In this document: positions 24,601-36,333 of the stretch, in pieces
How the letters are laid out: each line of letters begins with the position of its first letter
Position numbering within the stretch: the stretch's first letter is position 1
Assembly: GCA_037903475.1 (NCBI GenBank)
Contig: JBAJFG010000545.1
Coordinates: 1,054,001 to 1,118,000, forward strand
DNA length: 64,000 bases
Direction: 5' to 3'
From: Ancylostoma caninum
Lineage: Eukaryota > Nematoda > Chromadorea > Rhabditida > Ancylostomatidae
The notes under the pieces: generated by a model
The model's input: the letters and a program-made list of their open reading frames with translations, nothing else
Databases searched by the model: none
What the model was told of the DNA's origin: nothing
Made by a program: the position numbers and the translations under genes

Positions 24601-27600
24601 AATTTGAGAACTTATTCATGATTGAATCACGTGAGGTCAAGATGTGGACCTCAGCGAGATCTATGTTATATACCTACTGTGGATGAAGAAGCAAAAAAGT
24701 TTGTCAACATTTCATGACATCGTGCGCACCCAGCCACGAATGCAACGTTAATCAATACAATCTCTTTCGAGTACACTCAAAAAGATGTTCATAGCCCAGT
24801 AACTTCTCAATAATCACACATTGGGCAATATGTAACGGTACTACACATGCATGAGCAGAACAGATCTTCCCTAAAAGATCTGCAATGAGAGGAGACTTTT
24901 TTCAAGTCGCGATGGGCGGGGGGCGCCGCCTGTCGTGAATGAGTCAAAGCTTTCCTTTAGAACTTGCGAAATGCCCTTGAAAAGCTAAGACAAAGCCTGC
25001 ACAATAAACTCCGGAAAATTTATTCAGTGAAAATACTTGGAAAAGAAAAAAAAACAGAAAACAATAACTTACCCGTCTATTATACTCCTCTATAATTTCC
25101 ATTGTGCGTTTGTTAAGCTTCTTAACCACTGCGAATTTCCATTCCAATGATGTTTCCTTAGTAAACTGAAACAAATTGAATTATTCTCAAGCGCATCTTT
25201 GAAGATTCGGATGTGGTTAAATGGTGGTAACCAGAGTCATGGTGCAAAGATAGGAAATTCTGCGGTTAACCCTCTCATGTTCAGGAAATAGAACGAGGCG
25301 AAAAGAAAGAAGGTGGTTCACTCATGCGCCCCGGCTGGACGATGTACCACAACTAGGTTACTTTTAGCAACTTATTCAAGGCAGCATGAATAACTTCAGC
25401 TATTGAGATGGTATTACACATTGTAAAACTATGAAGCGAGAAAATACTTCTCAAATTTTGTTTAGAACGTCAATCCTTATTCCAACAACTGATAATAAGG
25501 TTACGGAGGCATTCAACCCTCACTTCCTACTAAATGCTTTGAAATTATAGATTCCTGAGCTAGAACTCACGAAAGCGAAGTCGAGCAAAACTAGGATAGC
25601 AAGCTAACTTTCTCAACCAGCGCATCCTAACGTTATGAAGACTTTTGGCTAGCCAGGCATAATTAACGAAATTAGTAAATGTTCAGTTCGCCTTATAGTT
25701 AGACCACTTACAGAAAAACGGTAAAGTTTAACAGAAATGCAGCCTAAAATAAAACATGATGTGACTTAGGAAGGTAAATGCGACAAAACAAACCGATTGT
25801 GCCTTCTGTCCTGTCTCATCTTCCTTCTCGTACAAATCTACAGCAAGTGCTGCTGCCTTGTCCAGAGCGGCCTGTCTGCCAGCCGCATCTTCTTCTTCTA
25901 GTTCAGCATCCTCAAGCTCCTCTTCGCGCATTCCTCCCCAGTCCTCGTCAACATATCTAAATATTGCTATAGAATTTCTGCCTGTCTTGTGAGAGCTACA
26001 TCAAACTTCTTTCTTGTACATGACTGTGATTCTTGCACACAGAAGCAGTCAAAATTGTGGTTACTCTTTACAGAAAATCTTATCGGGAAAAGAAATTAAG
26101 GTTGACGTCAGCGAACACGTAAGGGACGAACTAGAAAAAATCATTAAAACAAGGTTAAAAAATCAGTGTCTTCGACCACTCATTTTTCCAGTTCATACTT
26201 GAACTTCTGCTCGGCTCATAATTTGTTACGGATTGCATAGAACATGCTATTTCAAAATCTGATACGTAGATTTGATGGAGGTGATACAGGATTGTCTGAT
26301 TAGAAAACAGGCCAAAGTTACAAGAAAACTACTACAAGAACTTATATAAGATCTTGTTTCTAGGTATTTCTTATATAGAAAGGCTAAATTCCAAAACAAA
26401 ATATGCAAGCATCCGTAGACTCACTCTGTTCCATAGAAATCCTTCCGTTTCCGACCCCATTCATTTCCGATAACACCATCTGAAATAGACTTTGAGGAGA
26501 TCGATACACTCGAGATTTTGAGTCCAGAAAGCAATAACGTGAGAAAAAAGAGGAGCGGGGGGGGGATGTACATATGTGAGTATAACTTTAAGAACCCAAA
26601 CAAATGGAACTGCTCGCGATAATTCCACAACAGGAAAAGTTCAAAACCAAAACATGGTCCCTCCGCATATAGTCCGTTTATAAAGCAATGGAAGCAAAAC
26701 GATCTATACTAGCCATACGCAGTGGAGATTGAGAGTATTGTCATAGGATTATAAAAAGTATCCATAGGCTGTCACAATAAATTTATAACAGAATAGATTG
26801 CAAGAATAAAAGCAGTTCCCGTGGGAGGGATAACCCGATAGGAACAAAAAAAAAACGCTTCTCATAAGAAGGACGATTTCACCACGAAGGAGAAAGAACC
26901 GAAAAGAGGAACTACACGTGACTCGGCTAAGAGCGTAGTAGGTAGATGAGCAAATCTGGTTCACAATCGCCTATCGGATCATGTTCCCAAACCAGTTTTG
27001 GAACTGCGATTTGTTTCAATGGCAACAATTTGCAAAGGAAATCACAACCTTACTTACAGGATTCATCACCACTGTCATCATCGAAATCGGATTCGGATGG
27101 AAAATCTTCATCAGATTCTTCAGCCTCCACGTTTAAAACTTCTTCCACTTCTTTTGCCTTAATGATAAATGTTAACGCAAATGAAAGGAAAGCGTGAAAG
27201 TACAGGGAAGTAGAAATGGACAATTGAGCGGGGATTTAGAAGAAGTGGGCAGGCCGATAGTAAAGGTGACAAGCATTAAAAGAAGGCAAAGTCCAGAAAC
27301 TCAAGTACCCTCTATCCACTATCATAACTACCTTGATACCTTTTTCTTTTTGTAGGCTTTCGCAGCCATCTTCCGATCAGCTGCATGATATGCGTCAACA
27401 TCATCTTGGAGCTCTTCATTTTGCTCCTCGAAATCAATGTGGGTCGACCTGAACGAACTGCCTCACTGACAGTGAAACAGAGCTTGTGGTTTCAGGATTA
27501 AAGCTACAAATTGTTTTGCACAGCAATCAAGCTACAGTTTGTTTACCCAGAAGGACTAAAAAGTGATCCAAAATCACCATTCAGAGACAACAGCCGTAAA

Positions 27601-27718
27601 TATCAGTTCACTATTTTCATTGCTATTTTCGCTTCCAGCTCCGGACGCTATGCAATCAACTGCAAAAACATGTTTCAAAACGAAAAACTACTCACGCCAA
27701 GTTCTTCTTTTTGCCCAT
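15606..27718 (-). CDS. SAS10/UTP3-type small-subunit processome protein
   Basis: Complete ten-exon model: 27718-27696, 27448-27340, 27157-27058, 25966-25794, 25165-25073, 24588-24488, 23403-23283, 23211-23083, 18414-18247, 15749-15606, giving 386 residues with all phases consistent. It has a Lys-rich start (MGKKKNL), an acidic region around residues 45-110, and a helical Utp3/C1D-like region containing QLLL, FFLKLKA and SHPVMDKIERF. It ends with the conserved Sas10 tail, KRYKEAVKKVRSQVGTVRKE then YSGESRGIRVSTVKS. SAS10/UTP3 proteins act in the nucleolus in early 18S pre-rRNA processing as part of the U3 small-subunit processome. Family assignment rests on the tail and the overall architecture. 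The length is in the usual range, slightly short compared with the human protein. The last two introns are large (4.7 and 2.5 kb) and hold repeats and a probable nested gene. Confidence 0.85.
15952..17518 (+). CDS. Probable nested gene of unknown function in the last SAS10 intron
   Basis: Best plus-strand model: 15952-16059, 16106-16241, 16429-16600, 17134-17181, 17248-17413, 17462-17518, with stop TGA, 228 residues, all phases matching. Strong signals include AGCAAG/GTAAGCC at 16059, GCATTTAG/ATAATA at 16106, TACAA/GTAAAG at 17181 with a 66-base intron to CTTCACAG, ACAGAA/GTAAGCC at 17413, and CTCATTGCAG/GTT at 17462. The last three exons read smoothly (SSEAY, RRPVTHSKTYAPG, STDFWSVRHLQQERKK, PETQLFQKK). 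The middle exons are less certain: exon 2 may instead run to 16285, and exon 3 may begin elsewhere. I do not recognise the protein. It has no clear signal peptide and a hydrophobic stretch in exon 2 (IISAFGYILRS). Its orientation is opposite to the host gene. Confidence 0.45.
18595..23082. other. Large SAS10 intron; repeats, no supported exon
   Basis: Contains the inverted-repeat element at 21388-22246. A GC-rich stretch at 20.58-20.93 kb is open in several frames. At 20319-20429 an open stretch ends in ATG/GTAAGT, but all three plus frames are open and no partner exon was found. Nothing here is firm. Confidence 0.3.
21388..22246. repeat. 859-bp element with about 32-bp terminal inverted repeats
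   Basis: The left end (21388-21419) begins ATTAGGTGTTAACATAAGCC. The right end (22213-22246) is its inverted counterpart with about two mismatches. The interior has short AGCGCTTTTTTTGCGC-like palindromic words and no transposase. This looks like a non-autonomous DNA transposon or its remnant, sitting in a SAS10 intron. No clear target-site duplication was found. Confidence 0.65.
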
Positions 27719-27744
27719 TCTGTGAGGTCGTTTGAGCTGAGCAA

Positions 27745-27751
27745 CCTGAAA
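27745..27751 (-). promoter_or_regulatory. Probable trans-splice acceptor of the SAS10/UTP3 gene
   Basis: An ACTTTCAG acceptor on the minus strand lies about 27 bases upstream of the start ATG at 27718, with no upstream coding exon found. This fits spliced-leader addition to a short 5' leader. Confidence 0.5.
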
Positions 27752-28491
27752 GTTTATTCCGTGTGATCGAGTCTCACCTAAACATGTCAACGGAAAAACG
27801 GACGATATCAGAACGAGAAAAGAATGGGATCCACAAGAAGAAAACGACAAAAAAGCAGACTGCAACTAATCTAGGGAGTTTTAAGAGAGAGAAGAGTTGT
27901 AGGCTGTTCGACGATAGCTGAGTACTAGTGCATAAACTTGCAGTACACACAACAACAGGCATCCAAGATCTACTCTTTAACAACATAGTTTATCGACCCT
28001 ATAGCATGCTCTAACCGGTTATTCCTCGAACTCCGGTATATGGCTTCTCCTCGATTCTTTTCGATTACCCAAGTGAAACTTACCCTATCAACATAATGGA
28101 AAGTTGAAAATTGGCGGTGGAGAATTCCGCAGAACTCAGACGGAAAGAGTGAGCGAATAATGAAAGGCAGCAATCTCTTTTTCGTGAGCAGGTAAATCAA
28201 CTATACTAATCACTACTATGACTGCAGGATGTCTCGCAGACTCGGGTCTAATGAGTTAAATGAGGCAGCGTAAACCCAGCAAATGCCGAAAATTCACAAC
28301 AGTCAGGGGAAAAACTTTCGAGTTGCTCCCGAGCACGGAACGCGCAGTGAAAACGCAACGAATGCGAGACGTCGCGGACACGACGCCGCGCGCGCAGTGC
28401 TGATAACAGGTTAGGATCGTTCGTGGAGGATAGTTCCGTGGAGCTTTCCTTCATTATTTAAACTTTATCAGTAATTTGGTTGACTTTGCAG

Positions 28492-28899
28492 TAGTACTGA
28501 GAGGCTTCTTTTCCACACAAACTCATCACTTCTGTGAAATTCCGGAAAAGGACGTAGTTTTTCCTGGGGAAATAAGGAGCGTTTACAGGGGCCTGTGATC
28601 TTCAGCGATTCATTCACAGTTTCAATGCCATGAATGCTTAGATATGCCTTCCATTGGAATATCGGAAACTGTAGCCTTCACAGCGACTTTCGTGTAGAAA
28701 TTCGGAGACAGGAGACTTGAAGTACCAGCTGGTTATATCCAAATGATATCGTTGTTATTAAAAGAATGAGAAGGCTAACATGTGCCGCCAGTTTTTGAGA
28801 TGTGGTCCTGGGATGAAGCCACACAGGACTTTTTCGTACGATCTCTATTCAAGTCTTACAATTAGAACAGAACTGATCTTGGTGAAGTACATGCTTTAG
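28492..28899 (+). other. Coding-like but frame-broken stretch upstream of the reductase N-terminal exons
   Basis: After a TTTGCAG acceptor at 28491 one frame reads FCEIPEKDVVFPGEIRSVYR, then continues in another frame with PVIFSDSFTVSMP and, after a stop, with RYAFHWNIGNCSLHSDFRVE. Further along, a frame with SYDLYSSLTIRTE ends in TAG just before the ATG at 28900. No phase-consistent exon set was found. It may be a decayed gene or exons I could not resolve. Confidence 0.2.
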
Positions 28900-30205
28900 A
28901 TGTCAAACTCTGGACCGATATCGGATAAGCTTGTACGTTTGGTTAGGACGTACATAATGGAAAACAAGGAACAAACCAAGGAATGGGAAGAAGAACCGGA
29001 AGAGCCGTTTCCACAGGTACCATACAAATTCTTATAGTGCATTGCCCCAGAAACATTCGTTAGAGAGGTGCAAGAAAATAAGAAGTGTGCAGCAGTTGGA
29101 GATGGTGGCGAGAAACGCAGGCAGTTCGAACGAATATTGAGTTATTGTCGCGTTTAAAACCGAACTATAGTAGGACTTTTGCCACGTTCCAGCATAGAAA
29201 TGAGGCGGCTTGTGTGTGTCAGGAGTAGAAAATTTGGATGCAAATAGCCTGAATGATCTATGCGCGTTTGATGCGACGTGGGACATGGAACCTGGTGAAG
29301 TTTCCAGGAAGGAAAATGAGAATTATTCTTTAAAAAAATTTGCACGAATTTCATATTATCATTTCAGTTGCTTCATTTTATTGCTGTTTTCTAAACATAC
29401 TTTGCTATTACGTAGTCTATTGAACAGCCAATCAGACTGAGCATTGTTGATTTACTTGGTTAACGTTGCATGAATCCTACCCTGCGAAAAGGAACCTCCA
29501 ATTTCTGCAACCTTCAATCTCGAAAATATTTCATTTACTTGCGTAATTTCTGTTGGGATTGATGAGTATCTTACGACTCCTAGACTCAAAATGATAGCTC
29601 CAGCAACATGTCTTCGTTATTTTCATTAGAATGCTTTTTGTTAGTCAAAATTTTCAGGATTGTTGCGGTCAGTCGTGTCGTCCATGTGTCTTTGATATGC
29701 ACCACGACGATGTAGTCCGATGGGCAAAGGAATGTGCAAAACGAATACCACAGAACGGTTAGTACGGTCGAATGCTAAATCCGCTAGGAAACAGCACCTA
29801 ATTCTGAAATTCTCATGTGCTCTGTGTGCAGTCTCACCAGTGGATATAGATTCTTTCGTTCTTTCCCGCATATTATAATTATAAACACGCAGATTTCCGT
29901 GGGTTCTACTTTAAACAGAGATATCCATACTTCAGGCTCTTCATTGTACTCTCACATATATCCTGAGGATGAAGAAATCAACAACGTCTCCGCTGAGACC
30001 GTGTTTTCGCCCAATGAATATAGGTTCTGAGTACCCTCCTAATAGCTCTGGAGTTTGCTTTAAAAAAATGATTCCAGGGAGTTTCAACTGCTTGAGATCA
30101 CACCAATGTCACCCGACACAAATCTCTACAAATTTGCAGTAAGCCAGGGAAAGCAGAATGTACCAATAGGAAGTCACCTTCGGACAAGGCACGTTCATAA
30201 ATTTT
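28900..30205 (+). CDS. Cytochrome-b5-reductase-like protein, N-terminal half (oxidoreductase-like domain and start of FAD-binding domain)
   Basis: Exons 28900-29016, 29658-29757, 29936-30023, 30078-30205 (last end uncertain, 30192 possible), phases matching. The ATG follows directly after a GCTTTAG acceptor. The first exon ends in an acidic-proline run (EWEEEPEEPFPQ). The second begins DCCGQSCRPCVFDMH, the cysteine motif (DCCGxxCxxCV) of the short oxidoreductase-like domain that precedes the flavin domain in CYB5RL-type proteins. The fourth reads EFQLLEITPMSPDTNLYKFA and VPIGSHLRTR, typical of the first beta-strands of a ferredoxin-reductase-type FAD domain. The remaining FAD motif (RxYTP) and the NAD domain are absent here. 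They may be supplied by the exons at 60.5-61.4 kb on the same strand. A candidate PYTHTDP exon after TCACAG at about 30407 is unconfirmed. Such enzymes pass electrons from NADH to heme or flavin acceptors. Confidence 0.65.
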
Positions 30206-30606
30206 GTTAGCGTCGTGAACGCAAAACTGCACAGCGCACACTCTTCTTTATTACACGTCTTTCCTCATGAAATCCGAGAAATGTTTAGTTTTAGTGAGGG
30301 TAAACTGAGCAGACATGAAGGGTCAGAGCACAAAAAAAAAACAAAGATTGAATAAAAACAACAATTAGTTCACTGTGCTGGAAATCCATATAATGGAAGT
30401 GTCACAGACCCGTATACGCACACTGATCCTAGAACATGTATGTGTGAGGTTACACCTATTTTTTTAACAATTCAACTCTGCATAGGAGTGCAGCATAAAT
30501 ATATAACAAAACAACTAAAATGTCAAAACAACGCGCTCCAAGGAGTCGAGCTTCAGACAGAGGGAAAGATACCATAGACATTTGTTCATTTCAAGTAATT
30601 CAAGTT

Positions 30607-32267
30607 CTAAGGTGTTGTTGCGTCTCCACCACCGTTTTCGGTAGAAGCATTTTCAGTTGGTGTGCCCTAAATAGAAGAGAAATCGAAACGTAACATGAAA
30701 CATGAGCGTGGATAACCTTTCGATGCTCATGCTAAAACTGAACTTGTGGACTAGAAGTATTTAAGTTATGCAGACCCGTGGTAAGAAATTCTAAAAAGAG
30801 AATTGTGCTTTCGTCTACTAACATACCTTTCGTATCCGTTCTTCAGCCTCATATAAGCTCTTTTTGTAGTGTCCGCGTTCTATGGGATGCCCACGACTAT
30901 ATTCAAACACTGAATGTAAGATTTAATGCAATATTCATCTACAGGAACAGCTTCCTCTACCACTTGTAGCAAAAAAAAAAAAAAACTGCAGCGGGTACAT
31001 GTGAAAGATAGGCGTAATTAGAACCCTTCTACTCATTTTCTGGAATCATAGCATGACAAGGAACTAAACGTGTTCCGCTAAAAAAGTACAGGGACAAATA
31101 AGGGATTCTAACTTTGTATGAGATTTATCTGCTATTACATCAACAATGCTGTAATAACCTCAAGCTAAGTTCTTCAAATCTCCCATGAAATACCACATTT
31201 TTTGGCAAGGATAGGCGAACGGTTATCAGGGTCAAGCGTTTAGGGTATATTACCAAGGTGGAAGGGGAGGGAAAGTCGAGTTTTATTGGGTAAAACGGAG
31301 CCGTACAGGGGTCGCTTTTTTAGCTAGTTGCTGAAATAAAATACTACGAAAGTCTCTATGGCACCGCTCATAATATGTACATAACCTTAACACTTACTTG
31401 ATATGGCCTGCGCAGCTGACCAGCCTTTCCTATCAATGAGATAGCGACATATCAAGTAACCAGTGCGATTCAGACCATGTGTACAATGTACTCCTATCAA
31501 CTTTTCGTCTGGAATAACAGAACAAATTGTAGGGCGATCATAAAGACTTGTTTGCTCGAGTTGTGTCACTAACCATTACTAGAATCGCTTACGAACTCGT
31601 CAACGGTTTCTAGGAACTTTTGCACGATATCCTCTCGTTCGCTCACTTCATGTCCAGGACAGTTCATTTTTCTGGAAAAGCAGCGAAAAATTTTCGTGAT
31701 CCTCCATGCACAGGTGTAAAATGAACTAGAAAGAAGAGGCTTACATGTATTTGACATTGTAATTCTCCCAATCAGTCTTCTTGTAGTACCTATCCGTATT
31801 TGTAAGGTCAACAACGAGGCCGATTGTCTTGCCTTGTTCGCGAGCCTGCAACCACAAATGCTACTATGTAATCTGTGAAAACCGTGTTCAGTAATAGTGC
31901 GTACATATTGCACAATCCTGTCGACATCAAAGTGCTCGTCCTCACTCAAGTCATCCTTCCCAACGAAGAACGACTTGTCTAATGGAGTTTTGAATGGAAC
32001 AAAGGGAGTGCCCTCCAAATCACGGCCTACTGGATCGTAATTTAACCACCTGAAAAGATAGAAAATGGAAAGTGTTAGTTCTGACTGGATAGTTTTAACA
32101 AAAATGGGTAGGAAAAAGCTGGAATTTAGAGCTTGTGGTAACGAAAGAGCAAGGGTTCACCTATCCGGTATCCTTCTTCCACCACCGCCGTGGTGGTGTC
32201 GCCTTCTGTGATGATATGGCCGGTAGTGTGAATCTTCCCTCGACATTGATGAACCTCTCTCGGGCAT
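30607..32267 (-). CDS. pir-1: PIR-1-type RNA 5'-triphosphatase (dual-specificity phosphatase family)
   Basis: Complete seven-exon model: 32267-32161, 32049-31905, 31845-31745, 31671-31574, 31508-31398, 30909-30827, 30666-30607, 234 residues, all phases consistent. The N-terminus is His/Arg/Gly-rich, followed by RRIPDRWLNYDPVG, then GTPFVPFK, LVVDLTNTDRYY and KMNCPGHE. The active site is HCTHGLNRT (Cys159, Arg165), the HCx5R(T) phosphatase signature. After it come GYLICRYLI, AISMFEYSRGHPIERGHY and a short Gly/Thr tail. PIR-1 proteins remove gamma and beta phosphates from triphosphorylated RNA; in C. elegans PIR-1 associates with Dicer and acts in endogenous and antiviral small-RNA pathways. 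Domain order and length match that family closely, and all catalytic residues are present. The gene lies antisense between the two reductase halves. A TCAATTTAG acceptor about 8 bases before the ATG suggests trans-splicing. Confidence 0.92.
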
Positions 32268-32274
32268 ACTGACT

Positions 32275-32284
32275 ACTAAATTGA
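32275..32284 (-). promoter_or_regulatory. Probable trans-splice acceptor of pir-1
   Basis: TCAATTTAG on the minus strand just upstream of the pir-1 start codon, with an alternative CAG one base before the ATG. No upstream coding exon was found. Confidence 0.4.
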
Positions 32285-32289
32285 TAGTT

Positions 32290-33855
32290 TTGCATGTTCT
32301 GTCCTGATGAATTATGGAGTTACAAGTGCGAAATGAAACCGTGGTTCGAATCTGCCTCAATTTCTAAACGTGTTGGACCTTCTAAGATCATGATTCAATG
32401 TGAGAGTCCTAGTGCGACGAAGGGAACTAGATTTCTCTGCTCCTTCGGTCAAGAATAACCTTTGGAAAGACGAAGAAATCACCGAAAACTCCACAAGAAA
32501 AAAAAAAAGCTGGGGCAGGCAGCTGCAGCTGCTCCATACCAATTAAAGGGCGCGGGTAGACGCAATGGAGCGCGACAGGTGACTCTGCGATGCACAGGCT
32601 TCAATGCCATCAGGCATCAATTTCATGCCTTGGAAATTCGTGTGTGGAATTAATTTCGAACACCAGTAAGTGCATATCGAATCAAGGAGGCCCCATTCTA
32701 AGTACTTATCATAATTTCGGCACCGGCACCAGAGCAAAAAATGCGGTCTCCGTCTGAAAGGAGACCATGTCGCCACCAAAATAAAAGCTGGAACTGTTTC
32801 AAAAGATAGATTATTGAAGATAAGGAGTTAAGAGAGGTAAGGAAAACAAGGAGCGACTAGCCAGCACGAGATCCCTATCTATTTTACGAAATACAGTGAA
32901 CTCCAAACAGCCGTGTGCAAGGGACAGGCCAGCTTCGCGGCTCTCTTGGTCAGAGGCGCTGGGGCTCTGCATGCTGGCTCCGGTTGTCTGCTACTGCAGC
33001 AGGAGAGAACTCAGTGCCAAGCCGCGCCGCGGCCCCGCCCCTCGTGCACGGCCGTTTGGAGTTACCTATAATTTTTAATGCATCCTCTACGGCCGATACT
33101 GTAACTGGCTAGAGCCCCAAAGTGTAGAGCTCTAGACCTAACAAGTTCCCAAGGAAATAGTTTCATACTGTACATAGCTCCCTCTATAGATAATGTACTA
33201 TTAATGACCATAACTAATAGGCAAGCGAGAGCTATGCATTCCAGATTAGATCAAGACATAAGTTGGGGTATTAAAGTGGAAAAAACTCATCCATAGTGAA
33301 GTAACAGAGAAATTGTACACATCTGGTGTGGTAAGTAAAAGAAAAAAAATTGGATGTAAAACCAAAGCACTCGCGCATCACAGACGGGTTTCATCGGTCA
33401 GCCCTGCTGCCTTTCTAATTTATTTCTTCCTCAATCACTGTAGCAGCATTTATCATGGACGGTCATTTTTCCTTCTCTTCCTTCAGTGTTACAGCTAATG
33501 CCTTTATCGGGAAGTGGTGACCAAATATTAATTGCAGTCATTTCTTTCTGCGCCGTCAGCCGTTTGGCGAAATAGTTGGCTAGTTCCACTGGTGCCGACC
33601 TTTTAGTTATCTAATCTTATTTGTTTTGCTCTCATGTTGTTGTTGTTTTTTGTTCTTCTCATGTTTGTGATATTTGTGCAAGTTGTAATAATAACGCATA
33701 TAATATTCACGAAGAAACCAAACCGAAACTGTGAGGACAGAAAACACTGTCCTGGGCCGCATGCGTAATTGAGATCACCCAAGGCAAACGACTTACCACC
33801 ACACAAATTTACCCATCGTTATCACGGGCGTCAATGCATTTACTCTAGGTAATCT
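32290..33855. other. Intergenic; nothing recognised
   Basis: Includes a GC-rich patch at 32.9-33.07 kb open in more than one frame, and otherwise AT-rich sequence. No supported gene. Confidence 0.3.
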
Positions 33856-34300
33856 CAATGCTGTATCCAGGCCCTGAAATTTTTAAAAGCACCCCCCCCC
33901 CCCCACAAATCTCCGAGAAAGCGCCTTTTCTATCCTCAATTTTTTGGAATCTGGGTATGGAGCCAAGGCGGGGCCACGAGTGTGGAGCGTTACATCTGGA
34001 GAACGACGATGCGCGACAAAGCTCCGAGAATGGTGAACTCACGCAATCAACCAATTGCAGAGCTCGGCCACGCCCCCTTTCAAGCATAACGAACCGCACC
34101 CCCTCATTCCTCAGCTCCTCATTGCACACATGGAACGTACTTCCTACCATGTTAGGGAGTGGGTGATGATGAACTCTCACAAGGATTACGAATCTCCTCA
34201 GGAGCGGCGTTCGCTGGAGTGCATTATTCAGAAACCTCGTTCCCCCGTTGGCAACGCTCCAGCTCCGTCCACAGGCTCTGCAAAAATTATATCTTGAAAG
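33856..34300. repeat. Dispersed repeat copy related to 58.5-59.24 kb
   Basis: Begins near a 14-base C run. It shares blocks with the later region: GTGTGGAGCGTTA followed by a TGGA block; an inverted CTCTGC[AG]ATTGG block; and GATGATGAACTCTCACAAGG, followed by GCATTATTCAGAAA. Frames are open in several directions, as in old repeat DNA. This is a non-coding interspersed repeat of unknown class. Confidence 0.55.
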
Positions 34301-34439
34301 TGGAATCATATGCTTGTGCCTTTTTGAGGGTTTCGATCTATTTGAGCTAAAGTGGTTCACGACAGGTCTACTTTGGCCTGTTTTGTCAATCGTTGAAAAG
34401 AACCAGACTGGTAGCGAGATGAGTGAACGTCTACGGGTA

Positions 34440-36027
34440 GCTTTTGTCCACCTCTAAACTACGAGTAGTTTAGAGAGTTTTTTTTTTGAGACAGAAGATG
34501 AAATCCTATTGATTTTCTATAGTTATTACCATTCGCTGGTGGTGACATTATGGGACGAAACAAGGGAACCTGCTCGGGAATGGAGGATTTTTCTTTCTTA
34601 AAAAATTTTCCGTCTTTATCATGTCGTTTCCTCTTTGGTTTCTTCACAATCTTTCTCGCATGTTTACCAAAAAATACCATCTCAGATTCCTAATTCAGTG
34701 CGTTCTTCAGGGCTCCTTACCAGATTTGGATGTAGCTGTTTAGCGCAATAAACTTGTTTCAGCTAGTAAGTCAATTTTTCTCCTAGGTTTTGCCTAGTTT
34801 TAGTGTGTCCATTCTAGGGATGGGAAAAATCATTGGATGTCTGACTTTTTACACTAGTAGCTGTCAGCAAATTTAGCTCCTAAGGCGAGATTTCCTATGA
34901 AGACTGTCGAGATAAGGTAAGTCTACATGATTGGATAATGAGCGTACTGTATGCGCTTTGACTGCGAGTTTGGATTGATTTTAATTGGTTGTAAATATGT
35001 ACAACGCTTTTTTTTTCTTCGTTAAATCTGAATGTGCTAGTCGATACTGCACAGTCCAAGTGTAGAAATTGCTATTTCTCTTTTTTAAATCCCAGTAGTG
35101 TTGTTGAAGCTTTATTTTTGAACATTCCTATTGGATTTACACCTTTCACTGTAGTGAGATTTGGGATAGATGTGTTCTACTATTCTGTTACTGCTGCTTA
35201 CTATTCCTGATTATCCTGTATTCTTCCACTCATTCGCTAATATTCCATCACCTATATTACTGGAGTCATTATTCAGTACTGATGTGAAATCCTACACTAT
35301 AGGAGATGCGCAAAGCATTGGCGGCATCAAGAAGGTGTTGGCAGTATTATTTATTTATCTATTTATTTATTAGTAGACGTGGAACATGCACGTATATGCC
35401 CTAAACAGGCAAGGGTATCAAGAAGAAAAAAAAAACACGAAAACAGAAACAACAACAAACGATGGAACAATAACAGGGTAGGTAAACAACGTTAGCGAGA
35501 AGCCACAGAGTCAACGGTCTGACTTGCTAATTTTTTGGAAGATTTTCTCAAAACAACTTTATAAAAGGGATGCAAATTCAGTAACAGTCAGCCTTCCATA
35601 CCTTATTTCATAATCATCTTTCGAATATTTATTTTAATCAATTGAATAATCGCTTCTATTATATTTTTTTTCAATAATTTTGTCTTCGAAGTTACGATTG
35701 TCCGCTTCTCCTACATGGGGAAGATTCCAGTTAGAATCGTTTAAGACCTAGAACGATGAGCAAAACAGTAAACACAGTAAATGATAGGTGATAGGTAAAT
35801 GATAGTAAAACAGCAAATGATAGGTTCAGCGAAATATTCATGCCTCCAAACGTTACTTTTCTTATTATTTTGGACCAAATTTAATCTCATTAGCCCAAGT
35901 CACTGGTCTATCTGAATATATGCTGACAGTTTAAATAAAAGGAATTTTCCTTGTAGTCCAATTTTTCTGTATTTGTTGGATTTCACCTACTTAAAGGAGT
36001 GTAAAAGCACAGTATCACTACATTTGA
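34440..36027. other. AT-rich intergenic DNA
   Basis: No supported gene. Short ATTT-rich runs near 35345-35372. Confidence 0.3.
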
Positions 36028-36333
36028 TTTTCATGTGAAGATCAGTACATTGGTGAAACCGGGCGTCCACTGTGTATCCGCGTCAAGGAACACCTGGACG
36101 GCATGAATAGATCAAGAATAGTTACACCTCTGGGAGCTCATCGCAGACATAGGCATGAAAACAGTTCGTTCGAGGTGGCTGTCACTATCTTATCGTGGGA
36201 ACCCGAAATTGTAGCCCGCAGAACATTAGAAGCGTTTTGGATAACCGCTAGGAATCCCAAAATGATTAGGAAGGAAGAGTGCATTGCCATGACAAACGAG
36301 ATGGCTCTATATCAAGACCTTTGCGGGTTTTGA
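36028..36333 (+). pseudogene. Truncated GIY-YIG endonuclease domain of a Penelope-type retroelement
   Basis: An open frame of about 100 codons ends with TGA and is preceded by an in-frame stop at 36025-36027. It reads YIGETGRPLCIRVKEHLDG, then TPLGAHRR and ILSWEPEIVARRTLEAFWI, then NPKMIRKEE and DLCGF. This is the GIY-YIG core (YIG, the conserved Arg in GRP, and ExHL) as carried at the C-terminus of Penelope-like retroelements, common in nematode genomes. No reverse-transcriptase sequence is visible upstream, so this is a 5'-truncated remnant. The domain itself keeps its catalytic-type residues. Confidence 0.75.

Noticed and set aside
29815..30030. Longer version of a reductase exon starting at 29832 or 29893
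   Set aside because: It would require an 8-base exon or a 35-base intron; the acceptor TTCAG at 29935 joins in phase with canonical signals.
32340..32360. GGTTCGAATC resembling a tRNA B box
   Set aside because: No acceptor, D or anticodon stems can be formed around it on either strand.
32896..33112. GC-rich overlapping frames
   Set aside because: Open in two frames because of composition; no donor, acceptor or conserved motif.
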